Notes: generated from the letters alone by a model not told the origin. A stretch of DNA of 64,000 nt from Alphaproteobacteria bacterium (GCA_025934695.1 JAICWS010000002.1:1097043-1161042); one strand, 5' to 3'. Shown: positions 8,415 through 17,474, counted from the stretch's first letter. Made by a program: numbers and translations.

Positions 8415-9098
8415 TTATTCCCGAGACAGGATAACGAAATGCCCGGGCAGCCGCGGCCGGAAGCCGAGCCGCTGGTAAAGCCCAATCGCACGGTCGTTGT
8501 CGGCGCGCGAATGCAGGAACGGCGTTTCGCCGCGGGCGCGGATGCCCTGCATCACTTTACTCATCAGCGTCGCGGCATATCCGCGGCCGAGATGTTCCGG
8601 ATGCGTGCAGACGGCGCTGATCTCCGTATAGCCCGGTACGCGCATGCGCTCCCCCGCCATGGCGACGAGCTTGCCGTTGTCGCGGATGCCGTAGAAGTTG
8701 CCCAGGTGATGCGTGCGCGGGCCGAAAGGGCCGGGACGGGTGAGGGCGGTCAGTCCCTGCATATCTTCCGAATCCGCGTCGCCCAGCACCAGCACTTCGC
8801 TGCGCGCAGCCGGCATTTCCGCCTCTTCTTCCCACATCAGCTGCAGGAGCGGCGCGCCGCCGACGATCTTCCAGCCGGCCCGCGGGCCAAAGGGCACGGG
8901 CGAGAAGATGGCGATGACATCGTCACCGGCAAGTTCCGCCAGCGACTTGAAAGCCGCATCGCTGGGTTCCGGTATTCCGGCGAGCGGCCCGATCTCCGGG
9001 ATAAAGCGGCGGGCCTGCGCGGCGCTTTGGGCGAATTCCGTCTGCCGCGTGGTCAGCGCGTTCCAGATGACATTGTCGAGCGGATGGGGGGCAGCCAT
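8415..9098 (-). CDS. GNAT-family N-acetyltransferase
   Basis: About 227 residues. The C-terminal half is a GNAT fold: EISAVCTHPEHLGRGYAATL carries the acetyl-CoA pyrophosphate loop (R-G-x-A type), followed by DNDRAIGLYQRLGFRPR, the usual last block. The N-terminal half (about 1-100) is less conserved. I start at 9098 because GAGGAG lies about 10 bases upstream; a start at 9119 would overlap the preceding CinA-like gene. The two genes are probably co-transcribed. The substrate is unknown. Confidence 0.85.
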   Translation of the reverse strand: MAAPHPLDNVIWNALTTRQTEFAQSAAQARRFIPEIGPLAGIPEPSDAAFKSLAELAGDDVIAIFSPVPFGPRAGWKIVGGAPLLQLMWEEEAEMPAARSEVLVLGDADSEDMQGLTALTRPGPFGPRTHHLGNFYGIRDNGKLVAMAGERMRVPGYTEISAVCTHPEHLGRGYAATLMSKVMQGIRARGETPFLHSRADNDRAIGLYQRLGFRPRLPGHFVILSRE

Positions 9099-9099
9099 G

Positions 9100-9837
9100 C
9101 TATAGCGGCTCCTCGCCATGTGCCCGCACCATGGCGGCGACCTTGGCGGTTGCGGCCTCGAGCGGCGCTTCTTCCGCCGAGCGCAGGATCAGGCTCAGCG
9201 ACGGGGTTTGACCGTTATGCGGATAGCTGCCGATATCGACCTGCGGGAATTCCTTCTGGATATCGCCAAGCTCTTTGGCGATATCGCCTTCCTTCAGGTT
9301 ACTATCTACCTTGCGGGACTGGAGCGGCTTTCCACCTTCGATCATTCTGTCGACATGATCGAACATGCCCTGCATGATCTTCGGCACGCCCGCCATGACG
9401 AAGACGTTGCCGATGTTGAACCCCGGCGCAATGCTGACCGGATTGTCGATCAGCTCGGCGCCGCGCGGGATCATCGCCATGCGAAGGCGCGCCTCGTTCA
9501 GCGTCACGCCCTTGGGCGCGTAGTATTCCTCGAGCCGGCGCTTTGCCTCGGCATTCACCTCATGCGGAACGCCAAAGGTCTTGGCCACGCATTCGGCGGT
9601 GATGTCGTCATGGGTGGGGCCGATGCCGCCGGTCGTGAAGACATAGCGGTATTTGGTGCGCAGGGCGTTCAGCGCCTCGACGATTGCCTGCTCTTCATCG
9701 CGCACGATGCGCACTTCGGACAGCTGTATCCCCCGCACCGCCAGCCGTTTCGCGATAAAGGCGATATTGGCGTCCTGTGTCGAGCCGGACAGGATTTCAT
9801 TGCCGATAATGAGGATGGCGGAGGTGATTGTGGGCAT
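9100..9837 (-). CDS. CinA-like molybdopterin-binding-fold protein (competence/damage-inducible family)
   Basis: A 245-residue protein with the MoCF-binding fold: AILIIGNEILSGSTQDANI at the N-terminus and TTGGIGPTHDDITAE in the middle, the two phosphate-binding signatures of the MoaB/MogA/CinA superfamily. The C-terminal nicotinamide-nucleotide amidase domain of full CinA is absent, so this is the short form, whose job is poorly defined (possibly ADP-ribose pyrophosphatase-like). Start 9837 is set by AGGAG 8 bases upstream; a longer frame would translate the intergenic palindromic repeat at 9874-9955 and is rejected. Confidence 0.88.
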   Translation of the reverse strand: MPTITSAILIIGNEILSGSTQDANIAFIAKRLAVRGIQLSEVRIVRDEEQAIVEALNALRTKYRYVFTTGGIGPTHDDITAECVAKTFGVPHEVNAEAKRRLEEYYAPKGVTLNEARLRMAMIPRGAELIDNPVSIAPGFNIGNVFVMAGVPKIMQGMFDHVDRMIEGGKPLQSRKVDSNLKEGDIAKELGDIQKEFPQVDIGSYPHNGQTPSLSLILRSAEEAPLEAATAKVAAMVRAHGEEPL

Positions 9838-9873
9838 CGCGGCGACTCCTACGCGCCTATGTTTACCACAGCA

Positions 9874-9955
9874 GGTCATCCCCGCGGAAGCGGGGATCCC
9901 GTTGAATAAAAAAGGCTCTTCCAACAATGAGATGCCCGCTTTCGCGGGCATGACA
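9874..9955. repeat. Paired palindromic repeat (GTCATCCCCGC family), copy 1
   Basis: Two hairpins face each other: a left arm at 9875-9901 (CCCCGC-GGAA-GCGGGG) and a right arm at 9930-9954 (GCCCGC-TTTC-GCGGGC), separated by about 28 bases. The outer ends, GTCATC and GATGAC-like, are inverted. The same design recurs at 31786-31870 and 53840-53914. Confidence 0.85.
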
Positions 9956-10004
9956 GCCGGTTTTTTCACTTGTTTTTAATCCGCCAAAGCGCCATTTTAT
10001 AAGG

Positions 10005-10832
10005 ATGAACCAGGAATTGTCATATAGTGATGACTACTACGGCGACGAGGGTGAATTTATCATCCACAAGCCCGAGGATTTCGTCGGTATGCGCAAGGCG
10101 GGCCGGCTCGCCGCCGAGACGCTCGACTTCATCACGCCCCACGTCAAGCCGGGCGTGGCGACCGAGGAACTCGACAAGCTGTGCCATGACTTCATTGTCG
10201 GCCATAAGGCGATCCCCGCGCCCCTGAACTACAAGGGCTTTCCCAAGTCGATCTGCACCTCGATCAACCATGTCGTCTGCCATGGCATTCCCAGCGAAAA
10301 AAAGCTGGAAGAGGGCGACATCGTCAATATCGACGTCACCGTCATCCTCGACGGCTGGCACGGCGACACGAGCCGCATGTTCTACGCTGGCGACAAAATT
10401 CCGACCAAAGCGAAGCTGCTGACCGAGGCGACGTACGAAGCCATGATGGAAGGCGTCAAACTGGTGAAGCCGGGGTTGCATCTTGGTGATATCGGCCATG
10501 CGATCCAGTCGTATGCCGAGGCGCGGCGGTTTTCCGTCGTGCGCGATTTTTGCGGCCATGGCATCGGCAAGATCTTCCACATGCCACCTTCTGTGCTGCA
10601 CTACGGCAAGAAGGGCTCGGGCCCGCAGCTGAAAACGGGCATGTTCTTCACCATCGAGCCCATGGTCAATGCCGGCGGCTGGCAGACGAAAATCCTGAGC
10701 GACGGCTGGACGGCGGTGACGAAAGACAAATCATTGTCGGCCCAGTTCGAGCACACCATCGGCGTGACCGAAACGGGATACGAAATTTTCACGCAGTCTC
10801 CCAAAGGCTGGTTTAAGCCCCCCTATGCCTGA
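10005..10832 (+). CDS. map: Methionine aminopeptidase, type I
   Basis: A 275-residue pita-bread-fold enzyme that removes the initiator methionine from nascent proteins in the cytosol. The dinuclear metal ligands are all present: Asp in NIDVTVILDGWHGD, Asp in GDTSRMF, His in GHGIGKIFH, Glu in FTIEPMV and Glu in QFEHTIGV. The substrate histidine lies in HVVCHGIP. A ~20-residue acidic N-terminal extension (DDYYGDEGEF) precedes the catalytic core. The 3' end overlaps radC by 8 bp, a common alphaproteobacterial pairing. Confidence 0.96.
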   Translation: MNQELSYSDDYYGDEGEFIIHKPEDFVGMRKAGRLAAETLDFITPHVKPGVATEELDKLCHDFIVGHKAIPAPLNYKGFPKSICTSINHVVCHGIPSEKKLEEGDIVNIDVTVILDGWHGDTSRMFYAGDKIPTKAKLLTEATYEAMMEGVKLVKPGLHLGDIGHAIQSYAEARRFSVVRDFCGHGIGKIFHMPPSVLHYGKKGSGPQLKTGMFFTIEPMVNAGGWQTKILSDGWTAVTKDKSLSAQFEHTIGVTETGYEIFTQSPKGWFKPPYA

Positions 10833-11520
10833 AGAAGTTTTAGAACAGCAGCCGCATTATGCGGGCCACCGCGACCGTCTTCGGGAACGTTTCATGAACG
10901 CCGGGCCGCAGTCCTTGCAGGATTACGAACTGCTGGAACTCGTGCTGTTCTCGATCATCCCGCGCAAAGACGTCAAGCCGCTGGCAAAGCGCCTGCTCGG
11001 CACTTTTGGCACCTTGCTCGGTGTCATGAGCGCGCCCGTCGACCAGTTGAAACATGTCGAAGGGCTCAGCGGCAGCTCTGCGGTCCAGCTCAAAGCTTTT
11101 CATGCGCTGACGCAGCGCATGCTGGTCGAAGAAATAAAACAGAAGCAGGTTTTGAATTCCTGGCAAAAGCTGCTCGATTACTGCCGCGTCTCGATGGCGC
11201 ATGAAACGCGCGAGCAGTTCCACGTCTTTTATCTCGACCGCAAGAACCAGCTGATCGCCAACGAGCCGCAGCAAACCGGCACGGTCGACCATGTGCAGGT
11301 CTATCCGCGCGAGGTCGTCAAGCGCGCGCTTGAACTTTCGGCTTCAGCCCTCATCCTCGTCCACAATCACCCAAGCGGCGATCCCACGCCCTCGCAGGCG
11401 GATGTCGAGATGACGAAAGAACTCGTCGCCGCCGCGAAAACGCTCGAGGTCACCGTCCACGACCACATCATCATCGGCCGCGACGGGCATGCCAGTTTGC
11501 GGGCCATGGGCCTCATGTAA
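10825..11520 (+). CDS. radC: RadC-family JAMM protein
   Basis: A 231-residue protein. The N-terminal helix-hairpin-helix region contains YELLELVLFSIIPRKDVKPLAK. The C-terminal MPN/JAB domain has the metalloprotease-like motif HNHPSGDPTPSQAD (His180, His182, Asp193) and the upstream glutamate near YPREVVKRALE. Despite its name the biochemical function is unsettled; a role in DNA repair is historically proposed. It overlaps map by 8 bp, so the two genes are probably translated together. Confidence 0.94.
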   Translation: MPEEVLEQQPHYAGHRDRLRERFMNAGPQSLQDYELLELVLFSIIPRKDVKPLAKRLLGTFGTLLGVMSAPVDQLKHVEGLSGSSAVQLKAFHALTQRMLVEEIKQKQVLNSWQKLLDYCRVSMAHETREQFHVFYLDRKNQLIANEPQQTGTVDHVQVYPREVVKRALELSASALILVHNHPSGDPTPSQADVEMTKELVAAAKTLEVTVHDHIIIGRDGHASLRAMGLM

Positions 11521-11691
11521 TTCCAAGGAAACTTCCTTTTTCGCCGTCTATCCGGGTGAAAGGGGGTTTCCATGCTGATGCCGACGCCCAGGACTGCGGG
11601 TCATAATTATAACCTATTGATTTTACGCGGAAAAAATTCTACCAAGGAAGAGGCTTCCTCCTGCGTCAAATGGACAGGCAAGGGCAGAGAC

Positions 11692-12252
11692 ATGGTGCAA
11701 CGCGACGACGATGAGCTGATATCGGAAGCTCAGGCGGGAAACCGCGAGGCGTTTGCCATGCTCGTGGAAAAGCACTATGGGCTGATGTTCAAGGTGGCCT
11801 GGCAATGGTGCGGCGTGCGCGAGGACGCGGAAGATATCGCGCAAGAGGCCTCGATCAAACTTGCCAACAATATTCGCAGCTTCCTGTTCGAATCCGCCTT
11901 CACGACCTGGCTCTACCGCCTCGTCATCAATGCGGCCAAGGACTATTACAAGTCCAAGAACCTGCGCCAGTCGCGCGAGCTGCCGCTGTTTGAGGATGCG
12001 GTGTTCATCTCGGAAGAACTCAACCCCGAACAGAAGCTCGCGCATAAAGACACGTTGAAAGCGATCAACGCCTTGCCCGAGCAGATGAAGGAAACGGTCA
12101 TCCTCGTCTGCTGGCAGGGCATGACGCATAAGGAGGCCGCCGACATCCTGGAGTGCGAAGAAGGCACGGTTTCCTGGCGCATTCACGAAGCGCGCAAGAA
12201 AATCGCCGAAAGCCTCGAGATCGAGAAGAAGAAAAAGGTGCAGCATGGATGA
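11692..12252 (+). CDS. ECF-type RNA polymerase sigma factor
   Basis: About 186 residues, normal ECF length. Region 2 is EAFAMLVEKHYGLMFKVAWQ followed by DAEDIAQEASIKLANNI, the core -10 recognition segment, and region 4 is MTHKEAADILECEEGTVSWR, the helix-turn-helix for the -35 element. An upstream in-frame ATG at 11572 has a better AGGGGG site but would add 40 residues with no sigma similarity, so I prefer 11692; the truth could be either. The gene overlaps the vWA gene by 8 bp, which suggests that protein controls the sigma factor. Confidence 0.88.
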   Translation: MVQRDDDELISEAQAGNREAFAMLVEKHYGLMFKVAWQWCGVREDAEDIAQEASIKLANNIRSFLFESAFTTWLYRLVINAAKDYYKSKNLRQSRELPLFEDAVFISEELNPEQKLAHKDTLKAINALPEQMKETVILVCWQGMTHKEAADILECEEGTVSWRIHEARKKIAESLEIEKKKKVQHG

Positions 12253-14611
12253 AAAGCAGCTGAAGGACATGCTTTCCACCGTGAAAGCCCCGGCGCCCGC
12301 CGACACCGCGAAGCAAAAAGCGCTGGCGGCGGCGATGGCAGCCTTCGACCAAAATAATTCCCAAGCTTCTGCAAAAGATGCGCGTCTCACTGACAAAGGT
12401 TCAAACAACCCAGTCAGGAGATTCCTCATGCAGAAACGCTATGTATTGTCAGGTGTGGGCGGCGCGGTCGCGCTGACAGCCATGTTCGTGATTTTGAGCT
12501 CGCCGTTCATCCTGCATGAGATGAATGAAATCAACAGCGGCGCGAACAGGTCCTATGTCGGTGGCGGCACCGATGTGCGCCAGACCGTCGGTACGGAATC
12601 CAATGATCCCGAATACGCCAAAAAAGTGGCGCAGATGAACAAGAAGAACGCCGAGGTCGCGAAGTCAACCGGCGCCGCCAATATACCGGTCCCTATCGCT
12701 CCGGCGGAGAACCAGACGCTGGCGTTGCCCTCCGCGCCCCCTGCGCTTAATGGCAACCCTCTGGCCGAATGGCGCGCCAAGACCGAAGCCAAGCGCGTGA
12801 AGATGGAGCAGGAACAGGCGTCGGAAGAAAAACAAATGGCGCGGGCGCAAGATGGCGCCGCCGCGCTGCAATCCGGCAAGGCAGACGTCATGAAGAGCAT
12901 GGCGGCTCCCGCGGCGCGTCCCGAGTTGGATAAGGACGTGGTATCGGAACGCGCACCCTCCTCGGCGGTCGAGGCGATGCAGAAGAAAGCGCCCCCGGCG
13001 CCGCCGGTGCAAATGTCGCCGGGCGCTGCTGTGGGTGGCGTCGCCGCACCGCTCGCCGACAAGGCAGTCGCGAACAACATGATTGCGCGTGCGCCCGTCG
13101 TGCAGCCGGTGTCCCCGCCGGTCATCAATTACCAGTCGATGAATCCCTCTCCCTATTACCAGGCGCAGGGCAATGACGAATTCCCGAGCTTCGACGATAA
13201 TCCGGTGGTCGAAGTCGCGGCGGATCCGGTGTCGACCTTCTCGATCGACGTCGATACCGCGTCCTACAGCTTCATCCGCCGCGAGATCAACAGCGGGCAT
13301 TTGCCACCGAAGAATGCGGTCAGGCTCGAAGAACTCATCAACTACTTCCCCTATAATTACGCGCTGCCGGCCAAGAACGAAGACCCGTTCAAGCCCACGG
13401 TCGCGGTCTATAACTGCCCCTGGAAAGAGGGCGACAAGCTGATCCATATCGGCATCAAGGGCTATGACCTGGCCGAGAAGCCGAAGTCGAACATCGTGTT
13501 CCTCATCGACACCTCGGGCTCGATGAACGAGCCGGACAAGCTGCCGCTGCTGGTGGCCTCGTTCAAGCTGATGCTCGACAGCCTGTCGCCCGACGATATG
13601 GTTTCCATCGTCACCTATGCGGGCGAGGCGGGCGTGCGGCTCGAGCCCACGAAGGCCAGCGACAAGTCGAAGATCATCGAAGTGCTCGACAGCCTGAACG
13701 CCTATGGGTCGACATATGGTTCTGCGGGTATTCAAACGGCCTATGACCTGGCCGAACGCAACTTTATCAAGGACGGCAACAACCGCATCATCCTGGCGAC
13801 CGATGGCGACTTCAACGTCGGCATTTCCGATCAGAGCCAGCTGAAGACCTTCATCCAGCAAAAGCGCGACAAGGGCATCTTCCTCTCGGCCATGGGCTTC
13901 GGCATGGGCAACTATCATGATGACACCATGCAGACGCTGGCGCAGAACGGCAATGGCAATGCGGCCTATATCGACAACCTGAACGAATCCCGCAAGGTGC
14001 TGGTCGAGGAAGCCTCGTCGACGCTCTTCACCATCGCGAAGGACGTGAAGATCCAGGTCGAATTCAACCCGACGAAGATCCAGGAATACCGCCTGCTCGG
14101 GTACGAAACGCGCCACCTGAACCGCGAAGACTTCAACAACGATAAGATTGACGCGGGCGAAGTGGGCGCGGGGCATTCTGTGACCGCCATCTACGAAGTC
14201 ACGCCCGTGGGCGCGACGCCGCTGGTGGATAATCTCCGCTATGCGGTGAAGAAACCTGCTGCCGATGACAAAGAGGCCGGGGAAGCTGGCTCCCAGTTCT
14301 CTAACGAACTGGCTTTCCTGAAAATCCGCTACAAACGTCCGGATGAAAACACCAGCCACCTGATGACGCGCCCGATCACGTCGTCTGACGAGCGGAATTT
14401 CAACGACCTGCCGGACGACATCCGCTTCGCGGCGGCTGTCGCCGGTTTCGGCCAGCTTTTGCGTGACAGCCAGTATACAAATACGCTCACCTGGGACCAG
14501 GTCATCGACATGGCCAACAACGCCCGCGGCAAGGATGAATTCGGCTATCGTACTGAATTCGTGAACCTTGTTCGCCTTGCCAAGTCCGAGGCGGGGACCG
14601 GCAAACGGTGA
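12245..14611 (+). CDS. Membrane-anchored von Willebrand factor A protein (YfbK-like) with anti-sigma-like N-terminus
   Basis: A 788-residue protein. Residues 1-55 are a cytoplasmic stretch beginning MDEKQLKDMLSTVKAP. One membrane helix follows (about 64-88), then a long Ala/Pro/Gln-rich spacer (about 100-300), a YfbK-type domain (FSIDVDTASYSFIRREI), and a vWA domain with an intact metal site DTSGSMN at 422-428 and later threonine/aspartate ATDGDFN. The C-terminal ~200 residues match the DUF3520-like tail of YfbK proteins. ECF sigma genes usually precede a membrane anti-sigma factor; here the overlapping partner is this vWA protein, whose short cytoplasmic head occupies the place of an anti-sigma domain. 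No zinc-finger HxxxCxxC motif is seen. Confidence 0.9.
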   Translation: MDEKQLKDMLSTVKAPAPADTAKQKALAAAMAAFDQNNSQASAKDARLTDKGSNNPVRRFLMQKRYVLSGVGGAVALTAMFVILSSPFILHEMNEINSGANRSYVGGGTDVRQTVGTESNDPEYAKKVAQMNKKNAEVAKSTGAANIPVPIAPAENQTLALPSAPPALNGNPLAEWRAKTEAKRVKMEQEQASEEKQMARAQDGAAALQSGKADVMKSMAAPAARPELDKDVVSERAPSSAVEAMQKKAPPAPPVQMSPGAAVGGVAAPLADKAVANNMIARAPVVQPVSPPVINYQSMNPSPYYQAQGNDEFPSFDDNPVVEVAADPVSTFSIDVDTASYSFIRREINSGHLPPKNAVRLEELINYFPYNYALPAKNEDPFKPTVAVYNCPWKEGDKLIHIGIKGYDLAEKPKSNIVFLIDTSGSMNEPDKLPLLVASFKLMLDSLSPDDMVSIVTYAGEAGVRLEPTKASDKSKIIEVLDSLNAYGSTYGSAGIQTAYDLAERNFIKDGNNRIILATDGDFNVGISDQSQLKTFIQQKRDKGIFLSAMGFGMGNYHDDTMQTLAQNGNGNAAYIDNLNESRKVLVEEASSTLFTIAKDVKIQVEFNPTKIQEYRLLGYETRHLNREDFNNDKIDAGEVGAGHSVTAIYEVTPVGATPLVDNLRYAVKKPAADDKEAGEAGSQFSNELAFLKIRYKRPDENTSHLMTRPITSSDERNFNDLPDDIRFAAAVAGFGQLLRDSQYTNTLTWDQVIDMANNARGKDEFGYRTEFVNLVRLAKSEAGTGKR

Positions 14612-14640
14612 CAATTCCGGGAATTGCGCTATAATATAAG

Positions 14641-14678
14641 AAGGGCCGGACGCCCACTGTTCCGGCCCTTCAACTTTT
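14641..14678 (+). terminator. Intrinsic terminator after the vWA gene
   Basis: A perfect 10-bp stem, AAGGGCCGGA (14641-14650) with TCCGGCCCTT (14661-14670), and a 10-base loop, followed 4 bases later by a short T run. It lies 30 bases after the vWA stop codon and would separate the sigma/vWA unit from the next gene. Confidence 0.75.
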
Positions 14679-14694
14679 GTCAGGGGGAAGGCAA

Positions 14695-15279
14695 ATGGCT
14701 GGCACGACCATCAGGGAAAAGATCAAGGGCTCTTTCGACCTCGTGTTCCTGTTCGGGCGCGGGATCGAGCCGTTCGAAAAAGATCCTTCGATGAAGGCGG
14801 GACTGAAGTCGCTCTGGATCTGCGCCATCCTTTTCCCCTTCGGGCTGATATCGGCCTGGCTGTCGCCGCCCGAGGATTTGCGAAACCTGCCCAAGCCGCA
14901 GATTTTGCTAACGCTCACCGTCGAAACGATCGTCGGGACGGCGGTGGGTTTCGGCATTTTGTGGCTGGCTGCCGTCGCGCTCGACCGCCGCGACAGGATA
15001 TGGATCACCTTTCAGGCCGGCAACTGGATCGGCATTCCCCTGTCCATCATCTCCGCGCCCTTCGCCATTCTTGCCGCGGCCGGCTGGTATCCGGCCCAGA
15101 AGATGGACAGCATCTTCACGATCCTCCTGTGCTACAGCTTTCTGGTGAGCGCCTGCGTCGCCTATCGCGGCCTCAAGATCGGCTGGGAATTGGCGGGCTT
15201 TCTTGCCTGCTTCGGCTATGTGATCGGCAAGGCGATCCAGGATCTCGCCGACACGATTAACGGCGTGCCGCTTCTCTAA
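14695..15279 (+). CDS. Yip1-like polytopic membrane protein
   Basis: A 194-residue protein with about five hydrophobic segments (roughly 38-55, 67-90, 103-125, 137-155 and 166-185). The layout and the IWITFQAGNWIGIP stretch resemble the Yip1/DUF1282 membrane proteins common in Alphaproteobacteria, of unknown function. The start at 14695 is set by AGGGGGAAGG just upstream. It follows the terminator of the vWA gene, so it is probably expressed separately. Confidence 0.65.
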   Translation: MAGTTIREKIKGSFDLVFLFGRGIEPFEKDPSMKAGLKSLWICAILFPFGLISAWLSPPEDLRNLPKPQILLTLTVETIVGTAVGFGILWLAAVALDRRDRIWITFQAGNWIGIPLSIISAPFAILAAAGWYPAQKMDSIFTILLCYSFLVSACVAYRGLKIGWELAGFLACFGYVIGKAIQDLADTINGVPLL

Positions 15280-15288
15280 AACAACAAA

Positions 15289-15374
15289 TGTCATTCTGAG
15301 GGAGCGAAGCGACCGAAGAATCTCCCTTTGCTGCCCCGAAAAAAGGGGGATGCTTCGCTTCGTTCAGCATGACA
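15289..15374. repeat. TGTCATTCTGAG-type interspersed repeat, copy 1
   Basis: An ~86-bp element with ends TGTCATTCTGAGG and (reverse) TGTCATGCTGAACG, an internal GCGAAGCGACCGAAGAATCT block and a CCCC/GGGG centre. The two halves are inverted, so the element can fold into one long hairpin. A second copy lies at 38284-38369. Confidence 0.8.
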
Positions 15375-15396
15375 AAAAGGGATTTTAAGCGTGGCT

Positions 15397-16767
15397 TTAA
15401 CGCGGCGCCGGGCCGCCTTGCTTGCGCTCCTGCTTCCGGCGGGCTTCTTCTTTTTCGATCAGGTCCAGCGCATAGTCGCATTTATGAACTTTCGCGATGT
15501 CCTTGGCGGTGAGGCCGAGGCGGTCGCGTATTGAAAGATCGGCCCCCGACCGCATCAGCCGTTCCAGGTAATTGCAGCCGTCCACCGTGACCATCAGCGG
15601 CGTGCGCCCCAGCATGTCCTGGGCGTCAAGGGTTTCCCGGCACAGGTGCATGTCGACCATCGGCTCGCAGCTGACATGCCGCACCGCGTAATGCAGGTGC
15701 GTGCGGCCAGCGTTGTCGCGGGCGCTTCGGTCGCTGCCCCAGTTGCAGCCGCGCGCGGCCCAGACGTCGGGCCAGTTGTCGAGCAGCGCCATCAGCACCG
15801 TCTGGCCGTCATGGTTGCGCTTGTTGAGAGCCTCGTGATTGCCGCCGAATTTTTCCATGCGGAAGGAGGAGCCGCCGCCCTTCGCGGTGTGGAACACTTC
15901 CTCGGTCAGCGCGTCGGGAACCGGCGGCATCCGGGGGCCGCTTTTCGGGAATGACGCGCGCAAGGCTTCGCTGTCGAGTTGGCCCACGCGTTCCAGCAGG
16001 TAATCGTAATCGAATTCCTTGCAGTACATCTGCTTCTGCGCGATGGCCTTTTGCAGCTCCGGCATATCCTGCTGGCGAAAGCCGCCCGCCATGCAGATGA
16101 CTTCGGCGGCGTCGCCGCGCTTGGAGAAAATCGCGTGGTACAGCGGCGTATGGCCTTCCGGGTCTTCCAGCGTTGGCGAGACACCGCGCTCTAGCAGCTT
16201 TTCGAGCAGGCGCGTCTTATTGTGGCCGCAGGCCGCGAAATGGATGGGGTGGACGCCCTCCATGACATGCGCCGACAGGTCGGGGTCAGCGTCTGCCAGC
16301 ATCACCGCGGCGGCGCAGGTGTCATAGCCGGCGGAAGCCACCATCAGGGGCGTGACGCCGTCCAGGTTTTTCATGTGCAGGTTCAGGCCATGGTCGATCA
16401 GCGCCGCCAAGGCATCAAGGTTATTGTACCGGACCGCCAGGTGCAGCAGTCCATTGCCCCCGTCGTCATAGGTGTAGAGGTCGATGTTCTCTTCTTTTAA
16501 AAGGCGCCTGACATCCGCGGGCGGCGCGCGGTTCGTGATGGCGGAGATCAGTTCTTTGGTGTTACGGTTGCGCTCTTCCTCGCGCCGGCGGCGCGCTTCG
16601 TCGTGCCGCCGCGCTTCCGCCAGCTTGCGCACGGTCTCGTCGATCTCGCTCGCGCTGACATCTTCCGCAGCCCGAATGGCGGATTTGTTGAAGGCGAGGG
16701 GACGCCGGACGGTGACGGATTTTTCCGTCACCGGGTCGTCGTTATTCTCGTTTACGGGTTTCGTCAT
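15397..16767 (-). CDS. Ankyrin-repeat protein
   Basis: A 456-residue protein without signal peptide or membrane helix. Residues about 40-70 are a charged helix rich in Arg and Glu (EARRHDEARRRREEERNR), probably a coiled coil. Ankyrin-like repeats follow from about 85: GNGLLHLAVRYNNLDALAAL, DGVTPLMVASAGYDTC, GVHPIHFAACGHNKTRLLEK, EGHTPLYHAIFSKRGD, and after a ~100-residue insert DGQTVLMALLDN, GRTHLHYAVRHV, GRTPLMVTVDGCNYLERLMR. It ends in a basic KEEARRKQERKQGG tail. Likely a protein-binding scaffold; its partner is unknown. It lacks the C-terminal domain shared by the two ankyrin proteins at 54-56 kb. Confidence 0.85.
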   Translation of the reverse strand: MTKPVNENNDDPVTEKSVTVRRPLAFNKSAIRAAEDVSASEIDETVRKLAEARRHDEARRRREEERNRNTKELISAITNRAPPADVRRLLKEENIDLYTYDDGGNGLLHLAVRYNNLDALAALIDHGLNLHMKNLDGVTPLMVASAGYDTCAAAVMLADADPDLSAHVMEGVHPIHFAACGHNKTRLLEKLLERGVSPTLEDPEGHTPLYHAIFSKRGDAAEVICMAGGFRQQDMPELQKAIAQKQMYCKEFDYDYLLERVGQLDSEALRASFPKSGPRMPPVPDALTEEVFHTAKGGGSSFRMEKFGGNHEALNKRNHDGQTVLMALLDNWPDVWAARGCNWGSDRSARDNAGRTHLHYAVRHVSCEPMVDMHLCRETLDAQDMLGRTPLMVTVDGCNYLERLMRSGADLSIRDRLGLTAKDIAKVHKCDYALDLIEKEEARRKQERKQGGPAPR

Positions 16768-16861
16768 AGGCCCATTCCATCCATGAGATGGCTACCCTAA
16801 AACAAGGTTATGTAAAAATCAAGCCTCACGGCAGGGACTTGTTTATGAAGGATTATCCGGC

Positions 16862-17326
16862 TCAGGCCGTTTTAGGCCGGCGGGGGACGAAGACGATGGT
16901 TTCCATCTCCAGCACCGGCTCGCGGTTCTGGTTATAGGTGGTGTTCTTCACCCGCATGATGCCGCGCTCAGGATTCGAATTCGAGGCGCGCAGGTCGAGG
17001 ATCTCGCCCTCGAAATAGAGTTTGTCGCCGGGCTTCACGGGTTTGGGCCAGCTCATGCGCTCGACGCTGCGGCCGATCATGCCGCCTTTCATTTTCGGCG
17101 AGCATTCGACGACCATCCGCATCGTCAGGCTGGCGGTGTGCCAGCCGCTGGCGACCAGTTCGCCAAACACGGTTTTTTTCGCCTTCTCCGGATCGGTGTG
17201 GAAATCCTGCGGATCGTATTTCTTCGCATAGGCGATGATCTCTTCCGCCGTCACCTCGACGGGGCCGCCGCTGAAACGCTGCCCCACCTGCAGGTCTTCC
17301 ATGTAATGGTCTTTGGTCTGGTCCAT
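16862..17326 (-). CDS. MaoC-family (R)-enoyl-CoA hydratase-like protein
   Basis: A 154-residue single hot-dog-fold protein. The family catalytic pair is in YDPQDFHTDPEKAKKT (Asp and His of the hydratase-2 motif), followed by ASGWHTASLTMRM. The likely reaction is hydration of trans-2-enoyl-CoA to (R)-3-hydroxyacyl-CoA, or a related acyl-CoA step. I start at MDQTKDHYMEDLQVGQRF (17326); earlier ATGs would add unconserved residues. It is divergent from the DmdC-like acyl-CoA dehydrogenase, so both may respond to the same substrate. Confidence 0.9.
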   Translation of the reverse strand: MDQTKDHYMEDLQVGQRFSGGPVEVTAEEIIAYAKKYDPQDFHTDPEKAKKTVFGELVASGWHTASLTMRMVVECSPKMKGGMIGRSVERMSWPKPVKPGDKLYFEGEILDLRASNSNPERGIMRVKNTTYNQNREPVLEMETIVFVPRRPKTA

Positions 17327-17474
17327 GGGCCACACTATATCGCCTTCATCACGCATTGCCACCAAAGATCGCGCCGCGTTATGCAAAGGCAACGGTTCAT
17401 TTGTATGTGCCCGGCGGCGATTCTTTTGCTAGGTTAATCAAAACGTTATATCACCCTTGGGGTCAGGAGCGACC

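Noticed and set aside
9838-9969. N-terminal extension of the CinA-like gene
   Set aside because: It would translate the palindromic repeat (MPAKAGIS-type peptide); AGGAG before 9837 fits better.
11572-11691. N-terminal extension of the ECF sigma factor
   Set aside because: The 40 extra residues have no sigma similarity, although the upstream AGGGGG means this start is not fully excluded.
12665-14614. A ~650-codon minus-strand frame over the vWA gene
   Set aside because: Antisense shadow; the forward frame has an intact vWA domain and coupled sigma gene.
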